Positions 25,505-34,682 of a stretch of DNA of 64,000 nt are shown one piece after another (position 1 is the stretch's first letter; each line of letters starts with the position of its first letter). Source of the stretch: Nitrospirota bacterium. Lineage in GTDB: Bacteria > Nitrospirota > UBA9217. A program made the position numbers and the translations under genes. A model generated the notes under the pieces. It made no database searches and was not told the DNA's origin. It was given only the letters and a program-made list of their open reading frames with translations. The stretch lies in NCBI GenBank assembly GCA_023229435.1, contig JALNZF010000003.1, positions 62,001 to 126,000 on the forward strand, in the 5' to 3' direction.

Positions 25505-27274
25505 CTACATCCTCTTGAACATCTTCATGATCTCAACCAGGGAAAATCGAACGATCGTCGGCCTCCCGTGAGGACAGGTATGCGGCATGCGGCATTTGAA
25601 CAGATCGGCAAGCAGCTTTTCCATCTCCTGTTGGTCGAGGTGTCGATGCACCTTGATCGCGGGATGGCAGGCCATCACGCTCAGCATCTCATCCCGCACT
25701 TCATCCATTCTTCCGCTTTTGCCGTGGACATTCACTTCATCGAGGATATCGAGCAGCAACTGCTTGGTATCGGCGCCGACCAGCAATGCGGGCACTGCCT
25801 TGATCACAAACGTGCCATTCCCGAAATCCTCCACCAGGAACCCGAGTTTGGAAAGCTCCGGCAGATATTCAGCAAGCACCATGCTCTGCGCGGGACCGAG
25901 TTCAACCTGGTCCGGCACCAGGAGATGCTGTTCAGGAACGCGACCGGCACCGAACTGGTCCTGCAGCCTCTCGAACAGCACCCGCTCGTGGGCGGCATGC
26001 TGGTCGATAAGCGCCATTCCCTCCTGCGACTGGGCGATGATGAACGAGTCGTGAATCTGCGCGAGGGGGTAGAGAAGTGCGGAGTGAAAGAGTGCACCGT
26101 TTTGAGAATCAATCTGTGCACCACCCCTCACCTCGGTCCTCTCCCTCAGGGGGAGAGGATGACTGAACCCTCCTCTCCCTTCCGGGGAGAGGGTTGGGGT
26201 GAGGGGTCTTCCCGCATTCCGCATTCCGAAATCCGCAATGGCTTCCCTGACCCTGTCCGCGCTCTCAATTCGAACAGCCTCTCCGCTTCCCCGCAATCCC
26301 TCCCTGATCACGTCACGGACCAGATCATGAAGCTGTGACTGGTTGCGAAAACGGACCTCGGCCTTGGCAGGATGGACATTTACGTCCACGAGGGTTGGAT
26401 CGATCTCGATAAAGATGAACGCCACGGGATGTCGATCGCGCATAAGCGTGTCGCCGCAGGCGCTGTAAAGCGCGTGCGTGAGCGAAGCGTTCTTGACCGC
26501 GCGGCGGTTCACGAAGAATTCCTGATAGGTTTTATCCGCCCGGCTCGTGCCGGGACGGCCGATGAGACCATGGACATGAACACGGTCATCGCCGCCGGCG
26601 AACTCGATCAGGTTTTCGGCTATCTCTTCGCCGTAAAGCTGGAGCGTCCGGTCCCTGAGGTTCCCGGAGGGAGAAAGTTCAAGCACTGTTTTTTTGTTAT
26701 GGGTAAGCCTGAAACGGACGGAAGGATGAGCCATGGCCTGACGCGATACCGCGGTCATGATGTGTGAAAACTCTGTTGCCGGGCTCTTCAGGAACTTGCG
26801 TCGGGCCGGCGTATTGAAAAAAAGATGGCTGATCTCCAGGACCGTACCCTGCGGCGCGGCGGCCTCGGACACGGTCTTGACCATACCGCCCTCGATCTCG
26901 ATCAGCGCGCCGGAAGTCGCGCCCTTCATCGCGCTCTGCAGCCGTACATGGGACACCGAAGCGATGCTGGAGAGGGCCTCTCCCCGAAAACCCATGGTAC
27001 GAATCGATTCCAGGTCCGTATCGTCTGATATTTTGCTCGTGGCGTGGCGCAGGAACGCGGTCCGGGCGTCCTCTTTCGACATGCCGCTGCCGTTGTCCGT
27101 AAGGCGAATGAGCCGCCTGCCGGACTCTTCGATGTCGATGTGGATTTCAGTAGCTCCGGCGTCGATCGAGTTCTCGACCAATTCCTTGACCACGGACGCG
27201 GGCCGCTCCACGACCTCGCCCGCGGCGATCTTATTGATGACATGGTCGGGAAGAATTTTGATTATTGAGGACAT
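25505..27274 (-). CDS. mutL: DNA mismatch repair endonuclease MutL
   Basis: The N-terminal GHKL ATPase has 'ELVENSIDAGA', 'DNGSGM' and 'GFRGEALSSI'. The C-terminal domain has the endonuclease motif 'DQHAAHERVLFE', plus 'ACHPAI' and 'CPHGRPT', so it nicks DNA itself. The product has 589 residues. The linker at about residues 345-384 is encoded by intergenic-type repeat DNA: 'GMRNAGRPLTPTLSPEGRG' continues in frame through a complete CCCCTCACC-type element (26124-26207). The ATPase and nuclease domains look intact, so the insertion seems tolerated. Confidence 0.95.
   Translation of the reverse strand: MSSIIKILPDHVINKIAAGEVVERPASVVKELVENSIDAGATEIHIDIEESGRRLIRLTDNGSGMSKEDARTAFLRHATSKISDDTDLESIRTMGFRGEALSSIASVSHVRLQSAMKGATSGALIEIEGGMVKTVSEAAAPQGTVLEISHLFFNTPARRKFLKSPATEFSHIMTAVSRQAMAHPSVRFRLTHNKKTVLELSPSGNLRDRTLQLYGEEIAENLIEFAGGDDRVHVHGLIGRPGTSRADKTYQEFFVNRRAVKNASLTHALYSACGDTLMRDRHPVAFIFIEIDPTLVDVNVHPAKAEVRFRNQSQLHDLVRDVIREGLRGSGEAVRIESADRVREAIADFGMRNAGRPLTPTLSPEGRGGFSHPLPLRERTEVRGGAQIDSQNGALFHSALLYPLAQIHDSFIIAQSQEGMALIDQHAAHERVLFERLQDQFGAGRVPEQHLLVPDQVELGPAQSMVLAEYLPELSKLGFLVEDFGNGTFVIKAVPALLVGADTKQLLLDILDEVNVHGKSGRMDEVRDEMLSVMACHPAIKVHRHLDQQEMEKLLADLFKCRMPHTCPHGRPTIVRFSLVEIMKMFKRM
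26124..26207. repeat. CCCCTCACC-type palindrome inside the mutL coding sequence
   Basis: This full-length copy of the repeat seen at 7651-7734 and 59215-59300 lies in frame within the MutL linker, where it encodes about 28 residues rich in Pro, Arg, Gly and Glu. The adjacent bases to about 26237 belong to another repeat word (GCATTCCGCATTCCG). The reading frame is open throughout. Confidence 0.85.
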
Positions 27275-27301
27275 AGAAATTCAGGAGTCAGAAACCAGAA
27301 T

Positions 27302-28663
27302 TCAGTACTTCAGCTTCGCTTTTTCCTGGTTGGCCACCACCACGATTGCCATGGTATCGGGATGGAGGTACTTCACCGCTACCCTCTGGATATCTTCCCG
27401 GGTGACCGAGTTTATCAGGCCGGGATATTTTTGCGGATAATCGAGGCCGAGCCCGTATATCTCGACGGCAGTAAGAATGCCGGCGATCTTGGAATAGGTG
27501 TCCATCTTGAGCGGGAAACTGCCGGTAAGGTACGCCTTCGCGTCAGCAAGTTCGTTCCCGGAAACAAGCTCCTTTTGTATCCTGCGGATCTCCTTGAACG
27601 TCTCATCGATCACCGCATTCGCCGACTCGTTCTTCGTCTGGATGGACACAGAGAACGCCCCCGGATCCTTGCGGGCGGAAAAACCGCTGTGAACATCATA
27701 TGCCAGTCCCTTGTTGTCCCGGATATTGTCCATGAGACGCGAGGAGAACCCCCCGCCACCCAGGATATAGTTCATGATCAGCACGGCATAGTAATCAGGA
27801 TTCTCCCTGCTGATGCCGATGTGCCCCATCGCAATATTTGCCTGCGTAATGTTCTTCTCGATCTTCTGTACGATCGCCTTATCCCCGGCCGGCAGCTGCG
27901 CAGGAGCCTGCAGGGGCTGTTCCTTTTTCTTCCAGGACTTGAAATGCTCGTCCAACTGCTGTTTGATCTCCTGCTCGCTTACGTCCCCGACCACAGCGAT
28001 GATCGTATTGTTCGGGCTGTACCGTGCTGCATGGAAATCAATGACCTGCCGGCGCACCAGCTTCGGCAGATAGGCTGCCACGTCATCGTTGGTTTTGCCG
28101 TAGGGATGATCTCCAAAGACCATTTTAGCAAATGCCTCTCCCGCAATACTGTCCGGTTCTTCCTTCTGCCGCTGGATTTCTGCCAGGGTCTCCTTGATCT
28201 TGCGGTCGATCTCCTTCTGGTCAAAGACCGGGTTCAGAAGAACATCGGAGAGCAGATCAAGTCCCGTGCGAAGGTCCTTTTTAAGCATCCGGAGGCTTGC
28301 TGATGCGAAGTCGTCTCCGCCCGAGACCGAAAGAGAGCCTCCCACGAAATCGATCTCGCGGCTGATCTGGCTCGCCGTACGCCTTGCCGTCCCCTGCATG
28401 AGGAGCGATGCCGTGATCGATGCCAGTCCTGGTTTGTCAGCCGGCTCAACCATGCTCCCCGCCTTGATCGCCATGTTCATCGTGACCATGGGGATGTCAT
28501 GCTTTTCAGACAGGAGAAGGATCATGCCATTGTCGAGCACGAAGCGCTTGCCGATCGGCTCGGCGGCGGCCGGTTCGATAATCAGCAACGACAATACCGC
28601 TATCATCAGGATTACGTCATATGTTCTTTTAACATTCCGCATTCCACACTCCGCATTCCGCAT
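27302..28663 (-). CDS. M16-family peptidase-like protein lacking the zinc site
   Basis: This 453-residue protein has the M16 fold ('VLDNGMILLLSEKHDIPMVT', 'GGGGFSSRLMDNIRDNKGLAY') and a signal peptide. Where active members have HxxEH it reads 'LASITASLLMQGT', so it should be inactive. It probably pairs with the active M16 protein encoded directly upstream. Its ATG overlaps that gene's TAA (TAATG). The first 13 residues (MRNAECGMRNVKR) come from a repeat word; ATGs at 28642 and 28606 are alternative starts. Confidence 0.85.
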   Translation of the reverse strand: MRNAECGMRNVKRTYDVILMIAVLSLLIIEPAAAEPIGKRFVLDNGMILLLSEKHDIPMVTMNMAIKAGSMVEPADKPGLASITASLLMQGTARRTASQISREIDFVGGSLSVSGGDDFASASLRMLKKDLRTGLDLLSDVLLNPVFDQKEIDRKIKETLAEIQRQKEEPDSIAGEAFAKMVFGDHPYGKTNDDVAAYLPKLVRRQVIDFHAARYSPNNTIIAVVGDVSEQEIKQQLDEHFKSWKKKEQPLQAPAQLPAGDKAIVQKIEKNITQANIAMGHIGISRENPDYYAVLIMNYILGGGGFSSRLMDNIRDNKGLAYDVHSGFSARKDPGAFSVSIQTKNESANAVIDETFKEIRRIQKELVSGNELADAKAYLTGSFPLKMDTYSKIAGILTAVEIYGLGLDYPQKYPGLINSVTREDIQRVAVKYLHPDTMAIVVVANQEKAKLKY

Positions 28664-29982
28664 TATTCTTTCACCGGCACCAAAATTCCCACAGTCCTAT
28701 TGTCCTCAAAGAAATACTCCTTTGCCACCCGCATCACGTCATCCCTGGTTACCGCGCGGATGCGGTCTATGTATTTCTCCAGCAGTTTCCAGTCCGCAAC
28801 GGTCTCAAACTGGCCCAGAAGCATTGCCTGGTAGAAGATCGAGTCCTGACTCATGATGAAGCTCGCTTCGATCTGGTTCTTGGCCTTCTGAAGCTCTTCA
28901 TCCGCGATTGGTTCGTTTTTCAACTTGTCGAGCTCCAGATACAACGCCTTCTCCACTTCCTCGATGGTCTTGCCGGGCATCACGCCGGCATAGACCGTGA
29001 ACAGGTTCGGGTCCGCGGAGATATTGTCATAATCGCCGCCCGCGTACAGCGCAAGCTGTTTTTCATATACCAGCGATTTGTAGAGCCGCGAACTTTTGCC
29101 CGAAGAAAGGACGCCCTGCAGGACCTCGAGCGCATAGGAGTCGGCATGTTTCAGGGTCGGCACATTGTAGCCGGCAAAGACCGCGGGCAGCTCGGCCTGC
29201 TTCTTTACGATAACTCTCCGTTCGCCAAGATGCTTCGGTTCAACGGCACTCACGAGGGGCACCGCCAAACCCCGGGGTATGGTCCCGAAGTATTTCTCGA
29301 TCCGGGGAAGCAGCGTCTTTGCATCAAAATCTCCCGCCACGACGATCGTTGCATTGTTCGGCGCATAGTAGGTGCGGTAGTGTTTATTCAGGTCATCCCG
29401 GGTAATACTGCTGATATCCGCCATCCAGCCGATCACCGGCCACTGGTACGGGTGTGCGCTGAACGCCACCGACATCATCTGTTCCACCATCGTGTTGACC
29501 GGGTCGTCCTCGTAGCGCATGCGGCGCTCTTCCTTCACCACGTCGCGCTCCGACAAAAATTCCCTGGGTTCGATAAGCAGGTTCTGCATACGGTCGGATT
29601 CGAGGTCGAGGGAAATACCCAGTCGGTCCGAGGCAAAATTCTCAAAATAGGCAGTATAATCCTTTGACGTAAAGGCGTTGTCGTTCCCGCCGTTCCGCTG
29701 CACGGTTTGCGAGAAGGTCTTCGGTCCGTTCTTTTTCGTGCCTTTGAACATCATATGCTCGAGCAGGTGCGACATACCGGTGATGCCGAGTCGTTCATTC
29801 CGCGAGCCGACCTTGTACCAGATCTGGAACGTGACCACCGGCGCCTTGTGTTCTTCCTTGAGCAGCACCTTGAGCCCGTTCGGCAGGACCTTCTCAATGA
29901 CCTTGAGGTCCTGAGCAAAACTCACGCCCGCCGCAAATAAAACAACCAGGACAACCAGAAATATTCTCAATAGATATCTCAT
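28663..29982 (-). CDS. M16-family zinc peptidase (active subunit), exported
   Basis: The protein starts 'MRYLLRIFLVVLVVLF', a signal peptide. The catalytic motif 'HLLEHMMFKGT' (HxxEH) is present, with the distal Glu in 'VVKEERRMRYEDDP'. GGAGG precedes the ATG at 29982; the longer frame to 30018 is not needed. With the downstream zinc-less homologue it resembles the alpha/beta pairs of processing peptidases. It is likely periplasmic; the substrate is unknown. Confidence 0.9.
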   Translation of the reverse strand: MRYLLRIFLVVLVVLFAAGVSFAQDLKVIEKVLPNGLKVLLKEEHKAPVVTFQIWYKVGSRNERLGITGMSHLLEHMMFKGTKKNGPKTFSQTVQRNGGNDNAFTSKDYTAYFENFASDRLGISLDLESDRMQNLLIEPREFLSERDVVKEERRMRYEDDPVNTMVEQMMSVAFSAHPYQWPVIGWMADISSITRDDLNKHYRTYYAPNNATIVVAGDFDAKTLLPRIEKYFGTIPRGLAVPLVSAVEPKHLGERRVIVKKQAELPAVFAGYNVPTLKHADSYALEVLQGVLSSGKSSRLYKSLVYEKQLALYAGGDYDNISADPNLFTVYAGVMPGKTIEEVEKALYLELDKLKNEPIADEELQKAKNQIEASFIMSQDSIFYQAMLLGQFETVADWKLLEKYIDRIRAVTRDDVMRVAKEYFFEDNRTVGILVPVKE

Positions 29983-30012
29983 AACACAGCCTCCTGCTGC
30001 AACCAATAAACC

Positions 30013-30092
30013 TGTCATCCCCGAAAGCCTTTATCGGGGATCTGGTGTAAAATAAAAATCTGGATTCCCGATAGGAACGTTCGGGAATGACG
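30013..30092. repeat. Palindromic repeat, 'GTCATCCCCGAA' family, downstream of dut
   Basis: The repeat opens with CTGTCATCCCCGAAAGCC and ends with TTCGGGAATGACG. It is nearly identical to 30634-30713 and in the same orientation, so dut lies between two direct copies. A related copy lies at 3209-3331. Confidence 0.8.
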
Positions 30093-30137
30093 AACAAGTG
30101 TTGCTGCAGTACTCCAAACTCCGAACTCCGAACTGAA

Positions 30138-30590
30138 TCACACCCCCGTATGCCCGAACCCCCCGGCGCCGCGTGTAGTCCCGGCCAGAGCGTCCACCGT
30201 GACAAACTTCGCCTTCTCGTGCCGGGCGAAAACCAGCTGCGCGATCCGGTCGCCACGATTGATCGTAAACGGCTTATCACTGAAATTGAACAGAATGATC
30301 CCGATCTCGCCGCGATAGTCCGCATCGATCGTTCCGGGCGCGTTCAGCATGCCGATACCATGCTTGAGCGAAAGCCCGCTGCGGGGCCGCACCTGACCCT
30401 CATGTCCCTCGGGAATGGCGACAGCGATCCCCGTGGGAATAAGCTTCCACGTTCCGGCATCGAGAATGGCCTCACTTTCCACCGCTGCGTAGAGATCGAC
30501 GCCCGCGGAATGTTCGGTCTGATAGTGAGGGACCGGAAGACCTTTGGCGTTGTTGAGTTGTGTTATGTGAACGATAAGATGATCGGACAT
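30138..30590 (-). CDS. dut: dUTP diphosphatase
   Basis: This trimeric dUTPase of 150 residues hydrolyses dUTP to dUMP and keeps uracil out of DNA. Motifs in order are 'AGVDLYAA', 'RPRSGLSLKHG', 'GTIDADYRGEIG', 'RGDRIAQLVF' and the C-terminal 'RGAGGFGHTG'. It is flanked by two direct copies of a palindromic repeat, and its neighbours on both sides are M16 peptidases. Co-occurrence with M16 peptidase genes is common. Confidence 0.96.
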   Translation of the reverse strand: MSDHLIVHITQLNNAKGLPVPHYQTEHSAGVDLYAAVESEAILDAGTWKLIPTGIAVAIPEGHEGQVRPRSGLSLKHGIGMLNAPGTIDADYRGEIGIILFNFSDKPFTINRGDRIAQLVFARHEKAKFVTVDALAGTTRGAGGFGHTGV

Positions 30591-30633
30591 AGTAAATATA
30601 ATAGTGCGGCCTCAAATCCGTAAAGCATAAAGT

Positions 30634-30713
30634 CTGTCATCCCCGAATGCCTTTATCGGGGATCTGGTGTTGAAAGGAAAACCGGATTCCCGATAGGAAC
30701 GTTCGGGAATGAC
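30634..30713. repeat. Palindromic repeat, 'GTCATCCCCGAA' family, upstream of dut
   Basis: This is the direct partner of 30013-30092: same ends, same central CTTTATCGGGGATCTGGTGT, with a few substitutions. Recombination between the two copies would delete dut, and duplication of the block would be equally easy. Confidence 0.8.
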
Positions 30714-30761
30714 GGCTTAGTGGGGATGTCGCGAGACAAAGCGTCTCTGCTCTATGCGGAA

Positions 30762-32018
30762 CTAAATCTCCAACACCCCATCCGGCACATCGGATTTGTT
30801 CAGCGGACCGAGGATGGTGAGTGATATGTTCTCCCGGGTAAAGAGCTGCCCGGCCACATGTTTCACCTGCTCGGCGGTCACCTTCTCCACGCCCTTGATG
30901 ATATCGTCCATGGACAGGTACTTGCCGAAGTAGATCTCCTGCCGCGCGAGCCTGCTCATGTGGCTGGTGCTGCTTTCGAGCGACAGGACCAGGCTTCCCT
31001 TGATCTGGTTCCTCACCCTTGTTTCTTCGGCGGGTGTGATCCCCTCATCTTTGATCTTCCCGAACTCCCTGGTCACGAGACGGACCACTTCAAGTGCGTT
31101 CAAGGGGTCCGCTCCGGCATAGACCGTCAGGAGCCCGGTATCCCGGTACGAGGTCACGTAGGAATAGATGGAGTACGCAAGGGCGTTCTGCTCACGGATC
31201 TCCTGGAACAGACGCGAGCTCATGCTGTTTCCGAGCACCGTATTGAGCGCCGAGATCACAAAGCGGTCTTCGTGCGTATACTGCATTCCCTTGCATCCAA
31301 CACAGATCTGCACCTGTTCGAGCTGCTTTTTCTTCACCGCTATGGCCTGGTTAAATACAGGGGTGATCTCTTTTTTTGTCTCTCCGCCTCTCGCAAGTTT
31401 CCCAAAGCTCTCGTTCAAAAGCTCGATCAGCCGTGCATGCTCGAAATTACCGGCCACGGAAATGACGATCTCCTTCGGGCTGTAATAATTATCAACATAG
31501 GAAACAATGTCCTTATGCTTAAGCGCCTTGATGGTGTCCCTGGTCCCCAGGATGGGACGGCCAAGCGAGTTGCCTGCCCAGACCGTGTTGGTAAAAAGCT
31601 CGTGGATGTAGTCGTCGGGTGTGTCCTCCACACTCTTGATCTCCTCGAGAATGACCTTGCGCTCCTTTTCCATCTCCTGGGGATCGAATTTGGAGCGTAA
31701 GAGGATGTCCGACAGGATATCGATGGCAACCGGCAGATGTTCGTCCACGACCTTGGCGTAGTAGGTGGTCGTTTCCTGCGACGTGAAGGCGTTCATCTCT
31801 CCGCCGATGGAATCCATCTCGATCGCGATGTCCTTGGCGCTCCTCTTCTCCGTGCCTTTAAAGAAGAGGTGCTCGATGAAATGAGATATGCCGCCGATCT
31901 CCTCCGGCTCGTGGCGTGATCCCACCTTTACCCATACGCCGATGGATATGGAGCGTGACTTGGGAAGGGTTTCGGACACGACCCGTATCCCGTTCGTAAG
32001 GGTGTCTTTTCTGTACAT
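30762..32018 (-). CDS. M16-family processing peptidase, cytoplasmic
   Basis: This 418-residue peptidase has the zinc motif 'HFIEHLFFKGTEKRS' and the distal Glu in 'ERKVILEEIKSVED'. It lacks a signal peptide and resembles the YmxG/PepR group linked to dut. The frame opens at 32039, but 'MYRKDTLTNGIRVVSETL' at 32018 is the family start. With the two genes at 27.3-30 kb, this makes three M16 members in 5 kb. Confidence 0.92.
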   Translation of the reverse strand: MYRKDTLTNGIRVVSETLPKSRSISIGVWVKVGSRHEPEEIGGISHFIEHLFFKGTEKRSAKDIAIEMDSIGGEMNAFTSQETTTYYAKVVDEHLPVAIDILSDILLRSKFDPQEMEKERKVILEEIKSVEDTPDDYIHELFTNTVWAGNSLGRPILGTRDTIKALKHKDIVSYVDNYYSPKEIVISVAGNFEHARLIELLNESFGKLARGGETKKEITPVFNQAIAVKKKQLEQVQICVGCKGMQYTHEDRFVISALNTVLGNSMSSRLFQEIREQNALAYSIYSYVTSYRDTGLLTVYAGADPLNALEVVRLVTREFGKIKDEGITPAEETRVRNQIKGSLVLSLESSTSHMSRLARQEIYFGKYLSMDDIIKGVEKVTAEQVKHVAGQLFTRENISLTILGPLNKSDVPDGVLEI

Positions 32019-32085
32019 AACGTTAGCACCAAATAGCAAGCATCACCCTGCACTCGCGGCAAGCGCTCGTTACCGCTGGGTGCAG

Positions 32086-32198
32086 GCAAATCCCAAATAA
32101 ATTACAAGCACCAAAAACCAATCTCCAAACGATTGATGTTTGAATTTTGGAATTTGGTGCTTATTTGAAATTTGGAATTTGAGTTTTGAAATTTATCC
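32086..32198. repeat. AT-rich palindrome, 'AAATTCCAAA' family
   Basis: Left-arm words such as CAAATCCCAAATAAATTAC face right-arm words such as ATTTGAAATTTGGAATTTG, separated by CTCCAAACGATTG. It belongs with 21473-21612 and 34683-34830 and fills the gap between the EF-G-like gene and the M16 gene. Confidence 0.6.
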
Positions 32199-34307
32199 TT
32201 ATTTCTCTTTCTGGTTCTGTGCGTGCTGAGCGGCCCGCTCCTGGGTGATCTTCTGCGCAAGGTGGCTCGGGACGTCCTCGTAGCCGAAAAACTCCATGGT
32301 ATACATGCCCCTGCCGCTCGTGAGGGAGTTGAGGGTGGGGGCATAGGTGAGCATCTCGGACATGGGCACGAGCGCCTTGATCGACTGGCCGCCCGACTGG
32401 GGAGTAACGCCCTGCACCTTGCCGCGCCGCGAGTTCAGGTCCCCGATCACGGCCCCGAGCGTATCATCGGAAGCAATGACCTCCACGCTCATAATCGGTT
32501 CGAGCAGCACCGGCTTGGCCCCCTCCATGGCCTTCTTGAAGCCCATGGACGCCGCGACCTTGAATGCCATTTCAGACGAGTCAACGGCATGATACGAGCC
32601 GTCGAAAAGCGTGACGCGGACGTCCACCATGGGATACCCCGCGAGAACACCCTCGTGCATGGCCTCGATCACGCCTTTTTCCACGGCCGGGATGTACTGC
32701 CGCGGGACCACGCCGCCCACGATCTTGTCCACGAACTCAAAACCGCTGTCGCGAGGGAGCGGTTCGATCTCGAGCCACGCGTCCCCGTACTGACCATGGC
32801 CGCCGGACTGTTTTTTATACTTGCCCTGCGCCTTGGACTTCGCCCGGATGGTCTCCTTGTACGGCACCTTGGGCGTCTTCATCGTCACCTCGGCGCCGAA
32901 CTTCCGTTTCAGTTTCTCAAGCGTCACTTCAAGGTGGACCTGCCCCATGCCGGAGAGCACCATTTCCTTGGTCTGATCGTCATAGGCGAACTTGAGCGTG
33001 GGGTCCTCTTCAAGCAGCTTGTGGACGCCGATGCTCACCTTGTCCTCGTCCCCGCGGGACTTCGGCACAATAGCGTACGACATGACCGGGTCGGCGAACT
33101 TCGCGAAGGGCATCACGATCGGATTGCTCTCGGAGCACAGCGTGTCGCCGGTGAGCGTCTCTTTCATCTTCGCAATGGCGCCGATCTGCCCGGCCGTGAG
33201 CACCTGGACGGTTACCTGCTTTTTACCCTGGACATGGAACAGGGTCCCGACCTTTTCTTTCAGCTGTTTCGAGGAATTGTACACGCTCGAATCCGCCTTG
33301 AGCGTTCCCGAGTAGACACGGACCAGGGAAAGCTTGCCGGCAAAGGGATCGTTGATGGTTTTGAACACCAGTGCGGCCAGGGGTTCATCCGGGAACGGCT
33401 TGCGCACTGTTTCATTGCCTGTCTTGGGATCGACGCCTTTGATCTGCACGGCGTTGGCATGCTCCACCGGCGACGGGAGGCACATGAGTATCATGTCAAA
33501 AAGCGGCTGGGTCCCCATGTTCTTGACCGGCGAACCGCAAAGCACCGGCAGGAGACCGCCTCCGATGGTGCCATGCTTGAGGCCGGCGATGATGTCATCC
33601 CGGGACAGATCCCCCTTGTCCAGATACTTCTCAAGAAGGCTGTCCTCGGTCTCGGCGATCTGCTCCACCATTTTTTTCCGGTAGGCTGCCGCATCTTCCT
33701 TCATGTCCGCGGGAATGTCTTTTTCCTCGATTTTTCCGCTTCCATCCCCGGCGAACAGCAGCGCCTTCATTTTAATAAGATCCACAACGCCGCTGAATTT
33801 CTCCTCAAGACCGATCGGCAGCTGGAGCACGAGGGAGTTCTTGCAGAAATACTTTTCCATGTCGCCCACGGCGCGGAAGAAGTCCGCCCGCTCCTTGTCG
33901 AGCTTGCTGACATACGCTATGCGCGGGATCTCGTAATCGCAGGCGAACTTGTAGATCTTTTCGGTTTCGGCTTTTACGCCTGAGATGGCTGAAATAATGA
34001 GGACGGCGCCGTCGACGGCGCGAAGGGTGCCTCTCGCTTCTTCAAGAAAATTGATGTATCCGGGGGTGTCGATGATATTGATGCGAACGCCTTTCCAGTC
34101 TGCAAATCCAAGGGAGGAGGTTATGCTTATCTTCCGGGCCATCTCCTCCGGTTCGTGCATGAATACGGAGTTCCCCGCGTCCACGCTTCCCATGAGGTCA
34201 ACAGCGCCGGCAGTGAACAACAGCGCATCGGCAAGCGAGCTTTTACCGGCTGCTCCGTGAGACAGGATCGCGATATTGCGGACTTCCTTGACGTCAACAT
34301 TCGGCAT
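32199..34307 (-). CDS. Elongation factor G-like GTPase (EF-G2 group)
   Basis: This 702-residue translational GTPase has P-loop 'SHGAAGKS', switch II 'DTPGY' and all five EF-G domains by length. The base-specificity motif reads 'SKLD' instead of NKxD, as in the EF-G-like paralogue group rather than housekeeping FusA. It is not in a str operon. GGGAGG lies 8 bases before the ATG at 34307, with an in-frame TTG at 34313. The role may be in recycling, stress or back-translocation; this is not known here. Confidence 0.88.
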   Translation of the reverse strand: MPNVDVKEVRNIAILSHGAAGKSSLADALLFTAGAVDLMGSVDAGNSVFMHEPEEMARKISITSSLGFADWKGVRINIIDTPGYINFLEEARGTLRAVDGAVLIISAISGVKAETEKIYKFACDYEIPRIAYVSKLDKERADFFRAVGDMEKYFCKNSLVLQLPIGLEEKFSGVVDLIKMKALLFAGDGSGKIEEKDIPADMKEDAAAYRKKMVEQIAETEDSLLEKYLDKGDLSRDDIIAGLKHGTIGGGLLPVLCGSPVKNMGTQPLFDMILMCLPSPVEHANAVQIKGVDPKTGNETVRKPFPDEPLAALVFKTINDPFAGKLSLVRVYSGTLKADSSVYNSSKQLKEKVGTLFHVQGKKQVTVQVLTAGQIGAIAKMKETLTGDTLCSESNPIVMPFAKFADPVMSYAIVPKSRGDEDKVSIGVHKLLEEDPTLKFAYDDQTKEMVLSGMGQVHLEVTLEKLKRKFGAEVTMKTPKVPYKETIRAKSKAQGKYKKQSGGHGQYGDAWLEIEPLPRDSGFEFVDKIVGGVVPRQYIPAVEKGVIEAMHEGVLAGYPMVDVRVTLFDGSYHAVDSSEMAFKVAASMGFKKAMEGAKPVLLEPIMSVEVIASDDTLGAVIGDLNSRRGKVQGVTPQSGGQSIKALVPMSEMLTYAPTLNSLTSGRGMYTMEFFGYEDVPSHLAQKITQERAAQHAQNQKEK

Positions 34308-34376
34308 AGCCAACTCCTCCCGTGAACAAGAATTTTATCGCTTACACCCCTACGATCGGCAAACGGTGGTCGATCA

Positions 34377-34643
34377 CTACCATATGTCGGACTTTATTTT
34401 TCCTGCCTGCTTGATCAGGACATCAACAACCGCTTCATTGAATAGGTTTGAGTCCTTGCGGATCTCCGCGTCCACCATGCTTTCGTAATATTTCTTTCCT
34501 TCCGCAAGTTCATCGGTCAGGATTTCAAACAGGCTGTCCTTTTCGATGCCCTCCTTGACCTTTGCCTGGTTGTACAGCAGGATGTCGGAAAGGATGGTCC
34601 GCGCCAGCCTCTTGGCTTCGTCAGGTTTTGTAATCAATCTCAT
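34377..34643 (-). CDS. DUF507 family protein
   Basis: This 88-residue protein begins 'MRLITKPDEAKRLARTILSD' and ends 'IKSDIW', matching DUF507, a small helical family frequent in Nitrospirota and Deltaproteobacteria. Some species carry two copies. GAGGGG precedes the ATG at 34643. The function is unknown. It sits between the EF-G-like GTPase and rseC. Confidence 0.87.
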   Translation of the reverse strand: MRLITKPDEAKRLARTILSDILLYNQAKVKEGIEKDSLFEILTDELAEGKKYYESMVDAEIRKDSNLFNEAVVDVLIKQAGKIKSDIW

Positions 34644-34682
34644 GCTGAACACCCCTCGTACGGCCAGGTTACCATGACCAGA

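Noticed and set aside
32223..33983. A 586-codon open frame on the plus strand
   Set aside because: It is antisense to the EF-G-like gene, which has clear motifs on the minus strand; the plus-strand product is His/Arg/Leu-rich without recognisable domains.
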